DNA of 64,000 nt, taken from positions 1-64,000 of the forward strand of contig NGBS01001168.1 of assembly GCA_002245135.1 (NCBI GenBank), in the 5' to 3' direction. Source of the DNA: Proteromonas lacertae. Its lineage: Eukaryota; Sar; Bigyra; Opalinata; Proteromonadidae. The notes under the pieces were generated by a model. The model did not search any database. It was not told the origin of the DNA and saw only the letters and a list, made by a program, of their open reading frames with translations. Of the stretch, positions 22,747-34,815 are shown piece by piece. Position 1 is the first letter of the stretch. Each line of letters opens with the position of its first letter. Position numbers and translations under genes: made by a program.

Positions 22747-22772
22747 TTAATCTTGTTATGAAAGAGGATATA
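22747..22772 (+). repeat. 26-nt direct repeat, copy 1
   Basis: The 26 nt here recur at 25214-25239 in the same orientation. The two copies bracket the BTB gene at 22894-25079. Each copy contains ATGAAAGAGGATATA, an ATG with four following codons (Lys-Glu-Asp-Ile), after which the two sequences diverge. Confidence 0.8.
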
Positions 22773-22838
22773 CCTGTGTTCAACAAGAATGTGGTTACTC
22801 AATCAATTATGTGAATTATTTGAATTTCAATATTTTAG

Positions 22839-22847
22839 TCGTTTTTT
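22839..22847 (+). promoter_or_regulatory. TCGTTTTTT upstream motif
   Basis: This instance of the recurrent CGTTT element lies about 50 nt before the ATG of the second BTB gene, slightly farther than the usual 20-35 nt spacing. Confidence 0.25.
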
Positions 22848-22893
22848 ATACAAAAATTTAAAAAATTTATCTTTTGTGTACACAACTATATAA

Positions 22894-25079
22894 ATGAAAT
22901 TTCTTGAACCCGCTGATAGTATTGGGTATTATTACATATAATTAATGTTATAGAGTGATTGGACAGTTAGTTGAAAGTGGTTTTTCTGATGTTTCCTTCC
23001 TTGTTGAAGATCAAACAATTAAAGGAGTTAAAAACATCATCTCAATGAATAATAAAACATTGAGAAAAATAATTGAAGACTCAAAAGCTGATTCTGAAAT
23101 TCCAATTTCTTCTCTCGTTAGTGCTGATGCATTCAAAGCATTATTGACTTATTATGGTCGTGGTATAATTGATTTAGAAGAGCATACGATATGTGATTTG
23201 ATGGTTTTGTGTTTTTGTTACCAAGATCTTCATTTATATGAGATATGTAAGAATTACATATTGAATCATATGACAATAGAGATTGCCAATCATTTCCTTA
23301 ACATGTTACCAGAATTACAAGAAAATTCGATGAATGATATAATGAATGTAACAAATGATTTTATCTTATACAATGGATGGATTTTATTAGAAGATAATAG
23401 AATACTTTCTAATACGATAGATGCTATAATTTACATATTGAAAATCCCCAACTTAATAATTGCAGATGAACATCACTTGTTAAAGAATCTTCTTAATTAT
23501 TACTATACTGTCAAGTCAAAAGAAAAAGTATTAACAAAGAGTGACTTACAGGATAGTTTTAGAAATGTTTTTAATTACATTAACTGGAAAGAATTGGATG
23601 AAGATGACTTAATAAGAAATAGCTATATTATTAGTGATGGAAAAGAATTAGATTCTTATTCAAAAAGTTCAGAAATAAGTAGATTGTATTTTGCTCCAAC
23701 AAAGAATCAAAATTTGAACAAATATTTAGCTGATATCATATTTAATGACGTTTATATAGAAGAACTTGATCGTATATATTATATTTTTATACTTATATAT
23801 CATAGAAGAAACAACTCACTTTCTGTATTTGAATGAATTTGATGAACTTATTCCTACATTGTTAGAGAATAACAATCCATTAATTATCGCAATAACATTT
23901 GTATTGATGATAAGATTAAACATCGATTATAAAGGTATATATATATAAATGAATAATATTTATATTATAGAGAAAGATACAAAGAAACTATACTGTTTGA
24001 TAAAGAAATTATCAGAATGTCATGAAACAACAAAAAGTAATAATATGAAACAGATAATTGCCAAAGCATTAACAATATTCTTTAATAGTAGCATCTGTTC
24101 TGATAATTACAAGATTGATGAATATTTCCATATAATATACTACAATAGTAGTTGTGAATTAATAGCAAGAATCTATACATTCTATGACGAATATTTGAAT
24201 AGTTCAAATGTAAGAAGTAGAATTACAAACTATATCAGTTCTTTACCATTTGTTTATGAAGACTTTGCTTTAATTAAAGAAATAAAAGGTGATAATTCTA
24301 ATGTAGGAAATATACTATCATCTCCGCCAAGTTTTTCATATAACAATAATTTGTTAGATATTATTCATGTCGAAGGAGTAAAAGTAGAAATTCCATCAAA
24401 CCAAACTCCAAGAGGATGTAAATACAGTATAGAACCAAATTTACCATCAGGATTATCAATTGACAAATACAGTGGCATGATATCTGGCGAACCAGAAACA
24501 TTATGTGAAAAGACAGAATATGAAGTAACTTGTGAAAATGTTCTTGGGAAACAAACAACCAAAATTTCATTATCAGTGAGAATTGTTAATTTTCAATCAG
24601 ACTATTGTAGTAAAATGATAAAAATATTGCAAGATGGTTATACAATCACAAAGAATGAAGATAGTGAAACAGTTTCACATTGTTATTTAAAAACTGTAAT
24701 GAATAGTGGAGAAGAATATCATTTTACATTTAAGATTAATCGCTTTAATTCTGATGGGGAAATAAGAATTGGAGGAACAACAATTGAAAATTATGTAGAA
24801 AACAATCTTTATAATCAAAGTAATACTCACACAATTGGTTTTAAAACAAATACAATTACAAGATATGGTTCAGGAGCTAATAACAGTTACAATACATCAT
24901 TAGCTAATGGTGATACTTTAGTAGTTATATTTGATTTAAAAAGTAGATATATGAATTATAACATCAATGGAAAACAATATAATTCAATATTTACATCCAT
25001 TCAATACCCATTATACCCATTTATTGAGTTAGTATCTGAAAATGATTCAATTACTTTATTATCAGTAAAGAAATGTTAA
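22894..25079 (+). CDS. BTB/BACK protein with PIG (Ig-like) and SPRY-like domains
   Basis: The ATG at 22894 starts a short exon (MKFLEPADSI); the first intron near 22926-22953 corresponds in place and phase with that of the paralogue at 2908-5026. The BTB part (VESGFSDVSFLVEDQTIKGV) is followed by a BACK-like helical region. Introns near 23770-23804 and 23935-23971 precede more helices. A PIG/Ig-like segment (YSIEPNLPSGLSIDKYSGMI) and a C-terminal SPRY-like domain (VVIFDLKSRYMNYNINGK, YPLYPFIEL) complete it. The frame is intact. A role as an intracellular adaptor, perhaps for Cullin-3, is inferred from BTB-BACK. The PIG module is usually extracellular, which makes this combination odd. A 26-nt direct repeat flanks the gene. 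Confidence 0.8.
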
Positions 25080-25435
25080 AAATGATTTTATTATTATTAA
25101 AAGCTTTAAAATTATCTTTATTTTTATTCTATTTTTAATGGGCGAAGACATGTTTGCTTTATTTTATTATATAATTTACTTAATTAAAATAGGACCGATT
25201 TATTAAACTCTGATTAATCTTGTTATGAAAGAGGATATAGATAAATCACAATTAAAATCATTCTTAGAAAGATTTTCTTATGTAGAAACAATATAACTCA
25301 GTGGAAAGAAAAGATAGATATTTCGAAAGAATTTCCAATAATTTCCAGAATTATAAAACACTTTATTATCATTTCTCTTTTATTTCTCACCAAAATAACA
25401 ACAATAATTCTTTAACAACAACGATATACTTCTAT
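25080..25435. other. Intergenic gap with gene relic and direct repeat copy 2
   Basis: This convergent gap holds copy 2 of the 26-nt direct repeat (25214-25239). From the ATG inside it, a 23-codon ORF reads MKEDIDKSQLKSFLERFSY and stops with TAA near 25297. This looks like the start or a fragment of a lost gene, since copy 1 keeps only the first five codons. The rest is AT-rich and featureless. Confidence 0.5.
25214..25239 (+). repeat. 26-nt direct repeat, copy 2
   Basis: This is identical to 22747-22772 over 26 nt and lies downstream of the BTB gene stop at 25079. Together the pair spans a 2.4-kb unit containing one gene. Confidence 0.8.
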
Positions 25436-28400
25436 TTAAAGTAAAACAGGAGGATTATCAGTATTTGCATTTACTCTTCCATCTAAACTCTTCTTTTTAT
25501 TTTCATTCACTCTTAAAACAGCATTTCTTCTATAAATGATAAACACTATTATCAATGACAGTAATATCAAACAGAACACACATGGAATTATAATGGCAAT
25601 TAACACAGTTGTATTAATTTTACAACCATTTATCTCTTCTAACCATTCAGCTTCATTGTTCTTGTTTAAATCACATTCTCTTTCATAATTTCCATTCTTT
25701 ATTCCTTCACATTCTATATAGCATTTATTCAACACTTCACATTTTGACCATTTATTATCATTGTTACAATACATTAAATCAATTTCTATTGATATTGTTA
25801 TTGAATCAGATCCATTCTCATTAGATACAACAAATTCATAATCTTTCTTCTCCATTTTTCTATTTGCTGTTCCAACTATCACTCCACTTGATTCTAATAA
25901 TAATAATCCAGATGGTAATATTTCTTTACATTCATATTTCAAATTTTCACCAATTGCAGTGAATAAGGAATAACTGTTTATTGGAACATTCTTATAGAAT
26001 GTTTTTTCTTTTTCATATTGCACTATTCTTGGAATTAATGGATAATTGAATTTTAATAGTATAGATATATAACAATTTCCTTTATTATTCTTAAACATAA
26101 AAGTATACATTTTATCATTCACTTTTTCTGATACTTTTCCATCTATTATTCCTGTTGTTTTAGATAATTCTAATCCTAATGGTAAATTTGGACTTACACT
26201 ATACTCAATATCCTTTCCTAATACTGTGAATAATTTTAATTCAACATCTAATCCAATTATTATTTCTTTTTCACTTTCATAATTCAATATTACTGGATTT
26301 TCACTTTCAACAATAGATAATGCTATTGGAATTATCAATTCATTATTCCTAACAGTGAAATTATACAATTTTGGTTGAAATGAGGATGGTGATTCAGTTA
26401 CTTGACCAGAAATCTCACTTGTGTATTTATCAAAATATAATGATTTTGGAAGTTCTGGTTCAACAGAATAGTACAAATTATAAACTTTAACTATATGAAA
26501 CAATGACAATTTAGAATAATTTGCTCCATATATAAAACTAAAATTTCCTACAGAATCAATAAGAATTGGTATTTTTGAGACTGTGATATTGATTTTAATT
26601 GCTATTAGTTTTGAATAAGTTGGAGTGATAACAGAAATAACATGATGAGTTATACCATCAGTGTATGGTTTTCCTTTAACAGAAACTGTTCTATTCTTTA
26701 TCAATTCTATTCCTTCAGGTAACTCTATTGAATAAATAAATAAATAATAAATACTAGGTGAAATAAAAATATCATAATTATCTCCAAAAATATCAAATAA
26801 TTCAATATTTTCACTTTCTTGTTGAACAATAAACATTGCATCATATCTTTTCATTATTATATATGGATGATTTGGTAATTTTACTTCTATTGTCATTTTA
26901 TGAGTATTATTACCATATTTGAATGTATATTCTTTCATTGCATATTCAGATATACAATCAGATTTATATATTCCCAATCCAACTCTTTTTATACAGGGAG
27001 GTAGATCTATTATTGATATATAATTATTATATTTATACCTGGAGTTATTGTAGTTATTCTATCTTTCATATAATCTTGATAGAATTGCATACTTCCTTGA
27101 TTATCTCCTATTATGAATGTATAATTATTAATTGAATATTCATTTTCTTCATAACCTTCTGAACATGGTAATTCACCTTCGAAATGTGGATTTTTTCCAA
27201 ATGGACAATGTAATTTACCTTTCTTAGCTTTATCTCCAGGACATGTATATGAATAGTAATAATCAGTTGGATAGGATTCTGAACATTTAAATACTCTACA
27301 CATAGATAATTGTATTAAGTAAATTCTATATTCCCAAACTTGAAAATCATTTGTTATATAAACATTCATCTTATTGGTTATTTGAGAAGTATTGATATTT
27401 AAATGTTTATAGTGTATATCAGACATTTCAACGAATGGAAATTTATAGTGAATATAATCTATCATATTTCCATTGTCATCTTCTATACTAATAAGATAGG
27501 TATCAGGAGTTTCTTTACAATTACTAATACAGGGAGAGCCAATAACAGATAATGTATTAAAAGAGAAATAAGAGAAATTATTGAATGTTGTATTTGTATA
27601 AGTATCATAAAAACCTTCTTCAAAATATCCACTCCAGTACTCAAAACTATCTTTAAATACAACATAAGAATCATATGAATGATATGGATTTTCATAAAAT
27701 ACATTTATTCCAAATTGATTTAATGATGTACAATCATTTATATCTAATTTTTATAAAAATAAATAATATATATATATACCATCTCCTTGTAATGGAAATC
27801 CAGTATATTCGAAGGATGGGAAATTTGTTTCGTTTTCTTCACGATGTAATTCTATTCCTATCACTATTCCATTATCAAATACTTCATATGGAAATAAAAA
27901 CTTCATTTCTTGTAATTCTGAAAACTTTCCTGAACTCTTGTCTTTATTATCATTTATGAAATATTTAAACTCTTCTTTTCCATTTATATAATATTTTATT
28001 CCTGATAAAACTCTTATTCGACTATAAAATGAAGTATAATCATCAAAATTATCAGGTTTTGGATGTTCAATTCGAAGATATAACACATTTGTATCAACTT
28101 TTATATCACTTAATTTAGATTTAGACCAATCAACTTTCTTATCTGGTTTATTCCAATCTTCTTCATATTGTGTTGAGAATTGCCATTCACTATATGAATT
28201 TACCCAATAATATACTATTCATTAAATATATAGCAAATAATCATACAATAAAGTTTTGAAGATCTATGAGGTTTGTATTGCAGTGAAGCAATATTATCAA
28301 CTTCTACTTCATCATTCTTCTTATAATCAATTACATATCTTCCCATTATTGCATCATTTTCAAATACATTAATAGTCCCAAAATGCCAATCTTCATATTC

Positions 28401-31400
28401 ATCACTATTACTACCATAATATACATCATATATTCCTTCATTTACACATTTGGAGTAATTTCTCTGTTCTAATCTTGTTAATTCACTTCCATTAATAGAA
28501 AATATCAAATTCTGCTTTTCATCTCTCATATTGAAATACATATTATATTCTCTATCAGTTGGATTTATTTCAATTCTAAGAACTATTTTACCATTCTTTT
28601 CACATGCTATTCAATAATGATAAAAATAAATAAAAAAATATACTACTCTCTTGGATATTAAACATTATTGTTTTTGCTACATACCCAAATCCATTTTCTG
28701 CATAAATTGTATATTCTTCAACAGAAGGACTTGATTGAATATAATAATCAATTTCTCCTGTATTTTTATTTAGTCTAAACTTTGGTTGATCAATACTTGT
28801 TGAGAATTTCATTGAAGTTGGATGTAATATTTCAGGTTTTATTGATATATATTCATATTGTTCAACATTTATTTCTTTAGGATATATTACTTCTGGTGGA
28901 TAAGTATTCATTTGTAAATCTACAGCATAACTAAACTCTTTCTTTATATCCTTCTTAACAATATTTCCACCATCACACTTAACTAAAACAGAATAATCAT
29001 TTGAATTATTCTTATTGATTATAAATTTATACTTATCTTCAACTAAACAAATCATTTTATTCCATTTTGGAGATAAACCACTTTCACTGAATATAAGGTT
29101 GTTATTCTTGTCTAGTAACATAACATTTGTTGAATAATCACATTTAGATAATTCAAAATATCCAAGATGTTCATTTTCTAATTCACATATATTAATCAGT
29201 TTTGGTTTAAATATTTTTGTTGTTTTTCCCGCTTCATTTGTTGCTATTATCAATATTTCACAATTCTCATCGTTCATTAAGTTTCCTTTAATAGTAAAAT
29301 GTTCTTTATTATATTCCAAACCTTTACATATCTTTGTCACTTCGTATTTATCAACTTTAGCACCAGAACTATCAATCTTTAGTGAAACTGGAAAACCAAT
29401 TGTCATATTTATTTCATTATAATAAATAGTTGATGATTCTACATCCATTAAGTAAATACCACTTGGAACACTGACATTTTCTACTTTTATACTTATTTCA
29501 GTTTCATATGATGATGAATTACTCAAATAACAATGTAAACGATAATACAATTCAGGTGAACCTTCTGATGGTTTTCCATATATTTCACCTGTAATGCTAT
29601 TAAACTCTAAACCATTTGGTAGTTCACGCATTATTGAATAATGAGATACATCTTTCTCATCTATACCAAATAGAATTGGTTTATTAGTGGCAATTGCTTC
29701 ATCTTTTATATAGACATTTTTAACAAATTTATACACAAAATAACCTGGTTGAATGTATTTGAAATATGATGTTGGATATTCCCATACTTCATCTTTGTCA
29801 TTCCAAATAAATATTTCTAATCCTTTTCCTCCAATATAATGCAAATAATCTAAATCAAATATATGAATTCCATTTTCAAGATATATTGAATCAGTTACAC
29901 TTCTATATTTCCCTTTACTATCACCAACTATTGACAATATGATATTTCCATCTATTTTCATCCAACATGCATCTTTACATGACATTTTAAATTTATATTC
30001 TTTACTTTCTTCAATGGAAATATATTCACCATAATGGCTACCATATTCACTATAAAACTTGCTTGTTAAACCATTCCATAATATTTCACTTTCTGTATAA
30101 ACTTCATTGATTTTATCTTCTATCATTAATGTATTTAAGTGGACATTCTTACCATCATTAAGATTCATTGGTTGTGTTAAATTGGTTGGAAATGTATCAC
30201 TTTTCATATAATAACCAACTAATCCATTAGAATAGCTGTTAGTAAAGAATATTTTTAATTCAAATTCATTACTTGAAGTATAAAAGTTAAAACATTTCAT
30301 TTTATATTCATTGTATAATTCTGATTCACTATAGAGACTTAATGTGTTTGAATTTAATGAAATATAACTTCCATATGGTAATAATGGTTCTATAACACAA
30401 TTCTTTATTCTATTCTCATAAACAAATGGAATCTTTGTATTAACACCAACTCTAATACTATAAATATGTTTTTCAAATGATACATCAGCAAGTAAAGGTA
30501 TAGTATAAGGATAAGAATGTAATAATGGTTCAATTGCCTTCTTTTCATTATATAATTCATTCCCTTTTTTATATTCAACTGAAAACTTCCATCCACCATT
30601 TCCTTTTACATCTTTTTCTCCAACAAATACTAATAAAGTAAAAAGTATAATAACCATCTGTATTTACATTGTAAGAGTTATTGTATTCTTTTTCATACCC
30701 TAAACATTCATAGCTACTATTGATTATCTCAGTGTTGTTTATTATCAATATTCCATTATAACTACTTCTGAAATAAAATGTATATTCACTTTCATTTAGA
30801 TGTAAATATCCACTAATATTTAATAACATTAATTTGTATTTATTCTCTTCTACTGGCTGAAATAAAGATTTAAATATATTATTATTATTTCCAAAATAAC
30901 TAAAATTCACATTTGGTATAGTTCCAGTTGTATTTTCAATTATTTCTGGTGTAGCGATTGGACATATTGATTCTTTTATTGAATATAACTCATAGTTTAT
31001 TCCTTTAAGATAAGGTTGTTTTTTGAACAATTTTATATTGATTGATGCTGTATTCTTAAACTCATCTTCCACTACAACTAGATATTCCCCATCAATACCC
31101 TTTAACGAATTATCAATATTCAATCTACCTGTTGACTTTATCAGCATTATTTTTCCAGGTAAATCTGGTGGACTGATCACTGTATAACTATTGAAAAAAA
31201 TAAACGGATATCTATACTTTGAAGAATGTACTGTTGTTATTGGATCAATTTGATATTTAGAAGTAGAAGTGCATATTACTTCAGATACAGGGTAATAGAA
31301 GAATTCTGAATGAATTGAGCCCAATTTTATTATTAACTATATCATTAAAACAATTACAACAATTAATAATGATTATTAATTCCAATATAGCTATTAACCT

Positions 31401-31403
31401 CAT
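25436..31403 (-). CDS. Giant type I membrane protein with PA14-like and PIG domains
   Basis: Splicing joins minus-strand frames from the ATG at 31403 (hydrophobic start MRLIAILELIIIINCC, a signal peptide) to the stop at 25436, roughly 1,900 residues. Two segments resemble PA14 carbohydrate-binding-type domains, for example GLVGYYM...ILWNGL...IDGNIILSI...DLDYLHYIGG. Several PIG/Ig-like repeats follow the pattern YSVxPxLPxGLxLxxxTGxIxG, for instance YSVSPNLPLGLELSKTTGII. A membrane helix (LIAIIIPCVFCLILLSLIIV) and a short Lys/Arg-rich tail end the protein. Introns near 28613-28650, 28210-28240, 27746-27780 and 27008-27040 keep the frame. One-base breaks near 31308 and 30630 interrupt it. A cell-surface adhesin or receptor role is inferred. 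Confidence 0.75.
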
Positions 31404-31431
31404 AATTACAAAATTCAATAAGACTAAAAGT

Positions 31432-31438
31432 GAAACGA
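31432..31438 (-). promoter_or_regulatory. TCGTTTC motif (minus strand)
   Basis: Plus-strand gaaacga reads TCGTTTC on the minus strand, about 29-35 nt upstream of the ATG at 31403. It is another instance of the recurrent start-proximal element. Confidence 0.35.
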
Positions 31439-31699
31439 ACAAAAATACAAAATGCAGAATTAAATATTAATGATATTTTATTCGAGAATGAGGTTACACA
31501 TAGTTCCATTGATGAGCAATAACCAAATGCTTTCACGAAAATGTAATATCCGGTTTATAATTTGTTTAAATTAAACATACAACAACAAAAAGAATACTAT
31601 TACTTTCTTACTATCAATCAAATTTTAATTTAATTGACAATAGCTACAACTATTTACATGTATATAATAAAAACTCATATCAATTCTCTTTTCTTATTA

Positions 31700-33394
31700 T
31701 TATGTAATTCCTTGTTCCTTCATCAACTGTTGTATCTGTCTCAATTGATCTGTCAAATGTGAAGAGAAGGAAGCACTCAATTTCTTCTCTTCTTCATCTG
31801 TTATTTCATCATTACTACTTCTAAACCTTTGCATTCTCGTCTGTTCAACTTCCTTCTGAACTCTTGTCATCAACTCCTTTGATACTCCAGCTCGTTGTAC
31901 AATCCATTGTCTTTCCATTGAAGCTAGTATTCCTTCTCTCTGATAATCATGAACATCAATTCTGTCATTCTGATCATCTTTCCATTTTTCAAATGCTTCT
32001 ACTGGTGTTACTTCATCATCAATTGTTATTTCCCAGGATAGTCCAACTGGAACACCTGTTGATTGTGGAACACTGGATGGACATATAGTGGATTTATATT
32101 CTCGTATATGAACATCCCCCCATTTTAAACCAACTCTTTTCTTTTGTTGTTGTTGTTGTTTTAATTGTTTCTTTTTTTCTTTCTCTTTTCTTTTTTCTTC
32201 TCTTTCTTTGATCTTTTCTGGATCATCAAAACTTAATTGTATTTCAAAATCACTACTGTCACTATCATCATCATCCTCATTATTATATTTATTATTATTT
32301 GAAGATGTTTTAAGTATTGGTTTAATCTTAAAATTCTCTGGAACTCTTCCTCTAACAACTGGTGATGGTAATACAACATTATCGTCATCTAATACTGTTG
32401 TATTATTATTATTATTATTATTATTATCACTATTTACAGGTGTTAATACTTCAACAGTTGATCCTATTGGCTGTGCTTGTGGTGTTATACATTTCTCATG
32501 GATTTTATCATCAGATAATGAGATATTGATGGGTGGAACAATGAATTGGATTTTTCATTGAATTTGATTGTTGTTGTTTGATGTGTGGATCTGTTTGTTG
32601 TTTTTTAATTGGTTGTGTATGTTGTGATTGTGATAGACGTTGTGATGGTTGTTGTTGTTGTTGAGTTGTTGGTTGCGTAATTTTTGCTTTAGTTGGTGGA
32701 AAACTACCTTGCAATACAGGTTCACTCATTAATTTCGATGATATTCTTTGGTTTAATTTGCTATTATTCTCTGAAGGAGGAGGAGGACTTGGTTGTGGTG
32801 TATCTGTTGCACTACTACTACCAGCTGAATTGGATAGTGATTGAACAAGAAATTGTGGATTATTAGTTATATTATAACTATTATTATTGGATGTATTTGG
32901 TACACTTACACTAGTTCTAGTGGTTGGACGTGATTTTCTACGTTCTGGAACATTATCACTGACCTATTGGAGGTAATGACGCATTACTAGTTGGTGGTCT
33001 ACTATGATCTAAAGGAATTGCTTCTATTGTTGCTATTTTAAAATAATGAGGTTAAATTATACGTGTTAGATTCTCTGGAACTAAGTTTACTTTATTAAGA
33101 GTTGGAAATGCACTTGGTACAGCTGGAGATCTATGATCGTCTCTGCTTGATTTTATAATTATTGTCGATGAATCTCGTCTTCCACTCATTTTAGACTTAG
33201 AAGAAGGTCTTTGCATTTGTCCTGGTTTAGCAGGATTCCTTAGATCTTTTGATGTACTTGATACTCGTGGTTTTATAACAGGATTTGATCCAGTCATACC
33301 TACAAAAATACTAATCGAAATAATCGATACTTCCCAATCCTCTAGGTGGAACTAATGGACGAGGGGCAGGTGTATGGAAATAAGCACCTTTCAT
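31700..33394 (-). CDS. Disordered protein with a stramenopile-type C-terminal motif
   Basis: The start is the ATG at 33394 (MKGAYFHTPAPRPLVPPRG). Introns near 33299-33329 and 33026-33054 splice cleanly. The middle is Ser/Pro/Gln-rich and disordered, with Asn and Ser/Asp runs. The C-terminal part is structured: KWGDVHIREY, then VPVGLSWEITID, WKDDQNDRIDVHDYQREGIL and a charged helix. The spacing V-x-(V)-R-E-Y...P-V-x-L-x-W resembles a short motif frequent in stramenopile proteins of unknown function (recalled, not searched). Two one-base breaks lie near 32960 (GG versus G) and near 32555 (A run), each flanked by good coding sequence. No catalytic domain is recognised. Confidence 0.6.
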
Positions 33395-33505
33395 ATGATT
33401 AAATTATATTCTTGTTGATTAAATGAGAAAAAAATAATAAAAGAAAATCGTTACTGATTTTGATTGTTTTTTTGGTATACACCAAAAATAACCCAAAATT
33501 TAAAA

Positions 33506-34418
33506 ATGTTTGCTTTTCTTAAGAATAGAAGTGTTATAAAACTAATGTATTTTTATTATATTATTTTAGAGGTAAAGAATCGAAAACTTTTGTTCAGAGT
33601 TATTTTACTAATGATATCAATTTACTAAAACCAAATTCTGCAATCTATGGAGCATTTTTAGACAAAAAAGTATACATAGAAAATTGTTAATTTGAAATCA
33701 TAGGGTCATGTGTTTTGTGAATCTATAATATACGAAAACAAAGACGAAATATTAATAGAGCATTCTACTTCAAAAACATCTAAGTTAATTAAATATATAA
33801 ACTTTTATAAGCTTAAAACAAAAATTCAAATTGATGATATTCATTCTTCTCATAAAGTGTATTATACTCTTCAAAATGCTGATAATGATAATAAAGAGAG
33901 TGTTATTTATAAAGATCCAAGACATAAATCACTCCAGTATCACTGTATTACTCCAGAATCAATAAAAATCGAAAGTAATTCAAACAACATCTTAGATCAT
34001 TATAATTACAATCGTTTAAACAATGCAATTGCTGAAGGTGATGCAATGAACTCATATTACCCATTAGAATGTAATTTAGATTTGTTATCTGGAATATCTT
34101 ACAATAAAGGGTGTTATTTAGGTCAAGAGAAGGTCAGTTATATGCACTCAAGAGTATTATCCTTTTTACTATGTTTATTTTGTATAGAATCTTATAATTA
34201 GAAGGATGAAAACATTCAAATGTGTTAATCCTTTTAAATGTGATGCTAAATCCAATTTTACTATTACATCAGATGAATGGAAGGATGATTCAAATGTTGG
34301 AAAAGTTCTTGAGTATAATGAAACACTTAATCTTGGTATTTGTAACATTAAGCTGAAAGGGTTGAAGGAATGTTCTAATTTTGAATGGAATAATAATAAA
34401 ATATCAATTTTGAATTAA
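33506..34418 (+). CDS. IBA57: IBA57-type Fe-S cluster assembly protein
   Basis: The protein shows the GcvT/YgfZ pattern. Near the start is FVQSYFTNDINLLKP. Next come IYGAFLDKKGHVFCES and KYINFYKLKTKIQI. The family hallmark KGCYLGQE contains the conserved Cys. Introns near 33551-33570, 33670-33704 and 34151-34184 are each GTAT...TAG and restore the frame to the stop at 34418. IBA57 works with ISCA proteins in mitochondria to mature 4Fe-4S enzymes such as aconitase and lipoate synthase. The N-terminus (MFAFLKNRSVIK) is short and basic; a targeting peptide is not obvious. About 245 residues, slightly short for the eukaryotic family but with all expected blocks. Confidence 0.85.
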
Positions 34419-34492
34419 ATATTCTGTTATTCTTTATTTGAACCCCAATATAAAACACAAAATGAGACAAATATATTGATATTACATTATTT

Positions 34493-34693
34493 CTACTTAT
34501 TTTTCTTTGTATCATTCTTTTGCGGTTGTAATTGTTGTTTAACCTTTTCATCATTCTCTTGCTTCATGATTCTTAATGACAAAACAATATATAACAATGT
34601 GAGTAGGAATGATATTGCAAACAGTGTAAATATTAACCAAGGATATGGGAAAATTTTCTTAAAAGCCTCGTATATATCATCAAATTCACTCAT
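34493..34693 (-). CDS. Small single-pass membrane protein
   Basis: This 66-residue ORF starts MSEFDDIYEAFKKIFPYPW. It has one strong membrane helix (LIFTLFAISFLLTLLYIVL) and a Lys/Gln/Asn-rich tail. The start is supported by a TTCGTTAC element about 12-18 nt upstream on the minus strand (plus-strand 34704-34711). The stop is TAG. Its 3' end is close to the end of the convergent IBA57 gene. The family is not recognised; size and layout would suit a small ER or organelle membrane subunit, but nothing specific supports that. Confidence 0.6.
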   Translation of the reverse strand: MSEFDDIYEAFKKIFPYPWLIFTLFAISFLLTLLYIVLSLRIMKQENDEKVKQQLQPQKNDTKKNK

Positions 34694-34815
34694 TCTCAAT
34701 TGTGTAACGAATAGATTTTTTGAAATCGATTATTTGATGATTATAACATCCAATACATTTTACATTATGATAATAAACCAAAAACAATAATAATAAGTTA
34801 AATAATATTATAATT

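Noticed and set aside
23766-23948. Separate 60-codon ORF inside the BTB gene
   Set aside because: It covers an exon of the BTB gene between two short introns and is in the frame expected after splicing, so it belongs to that gene.
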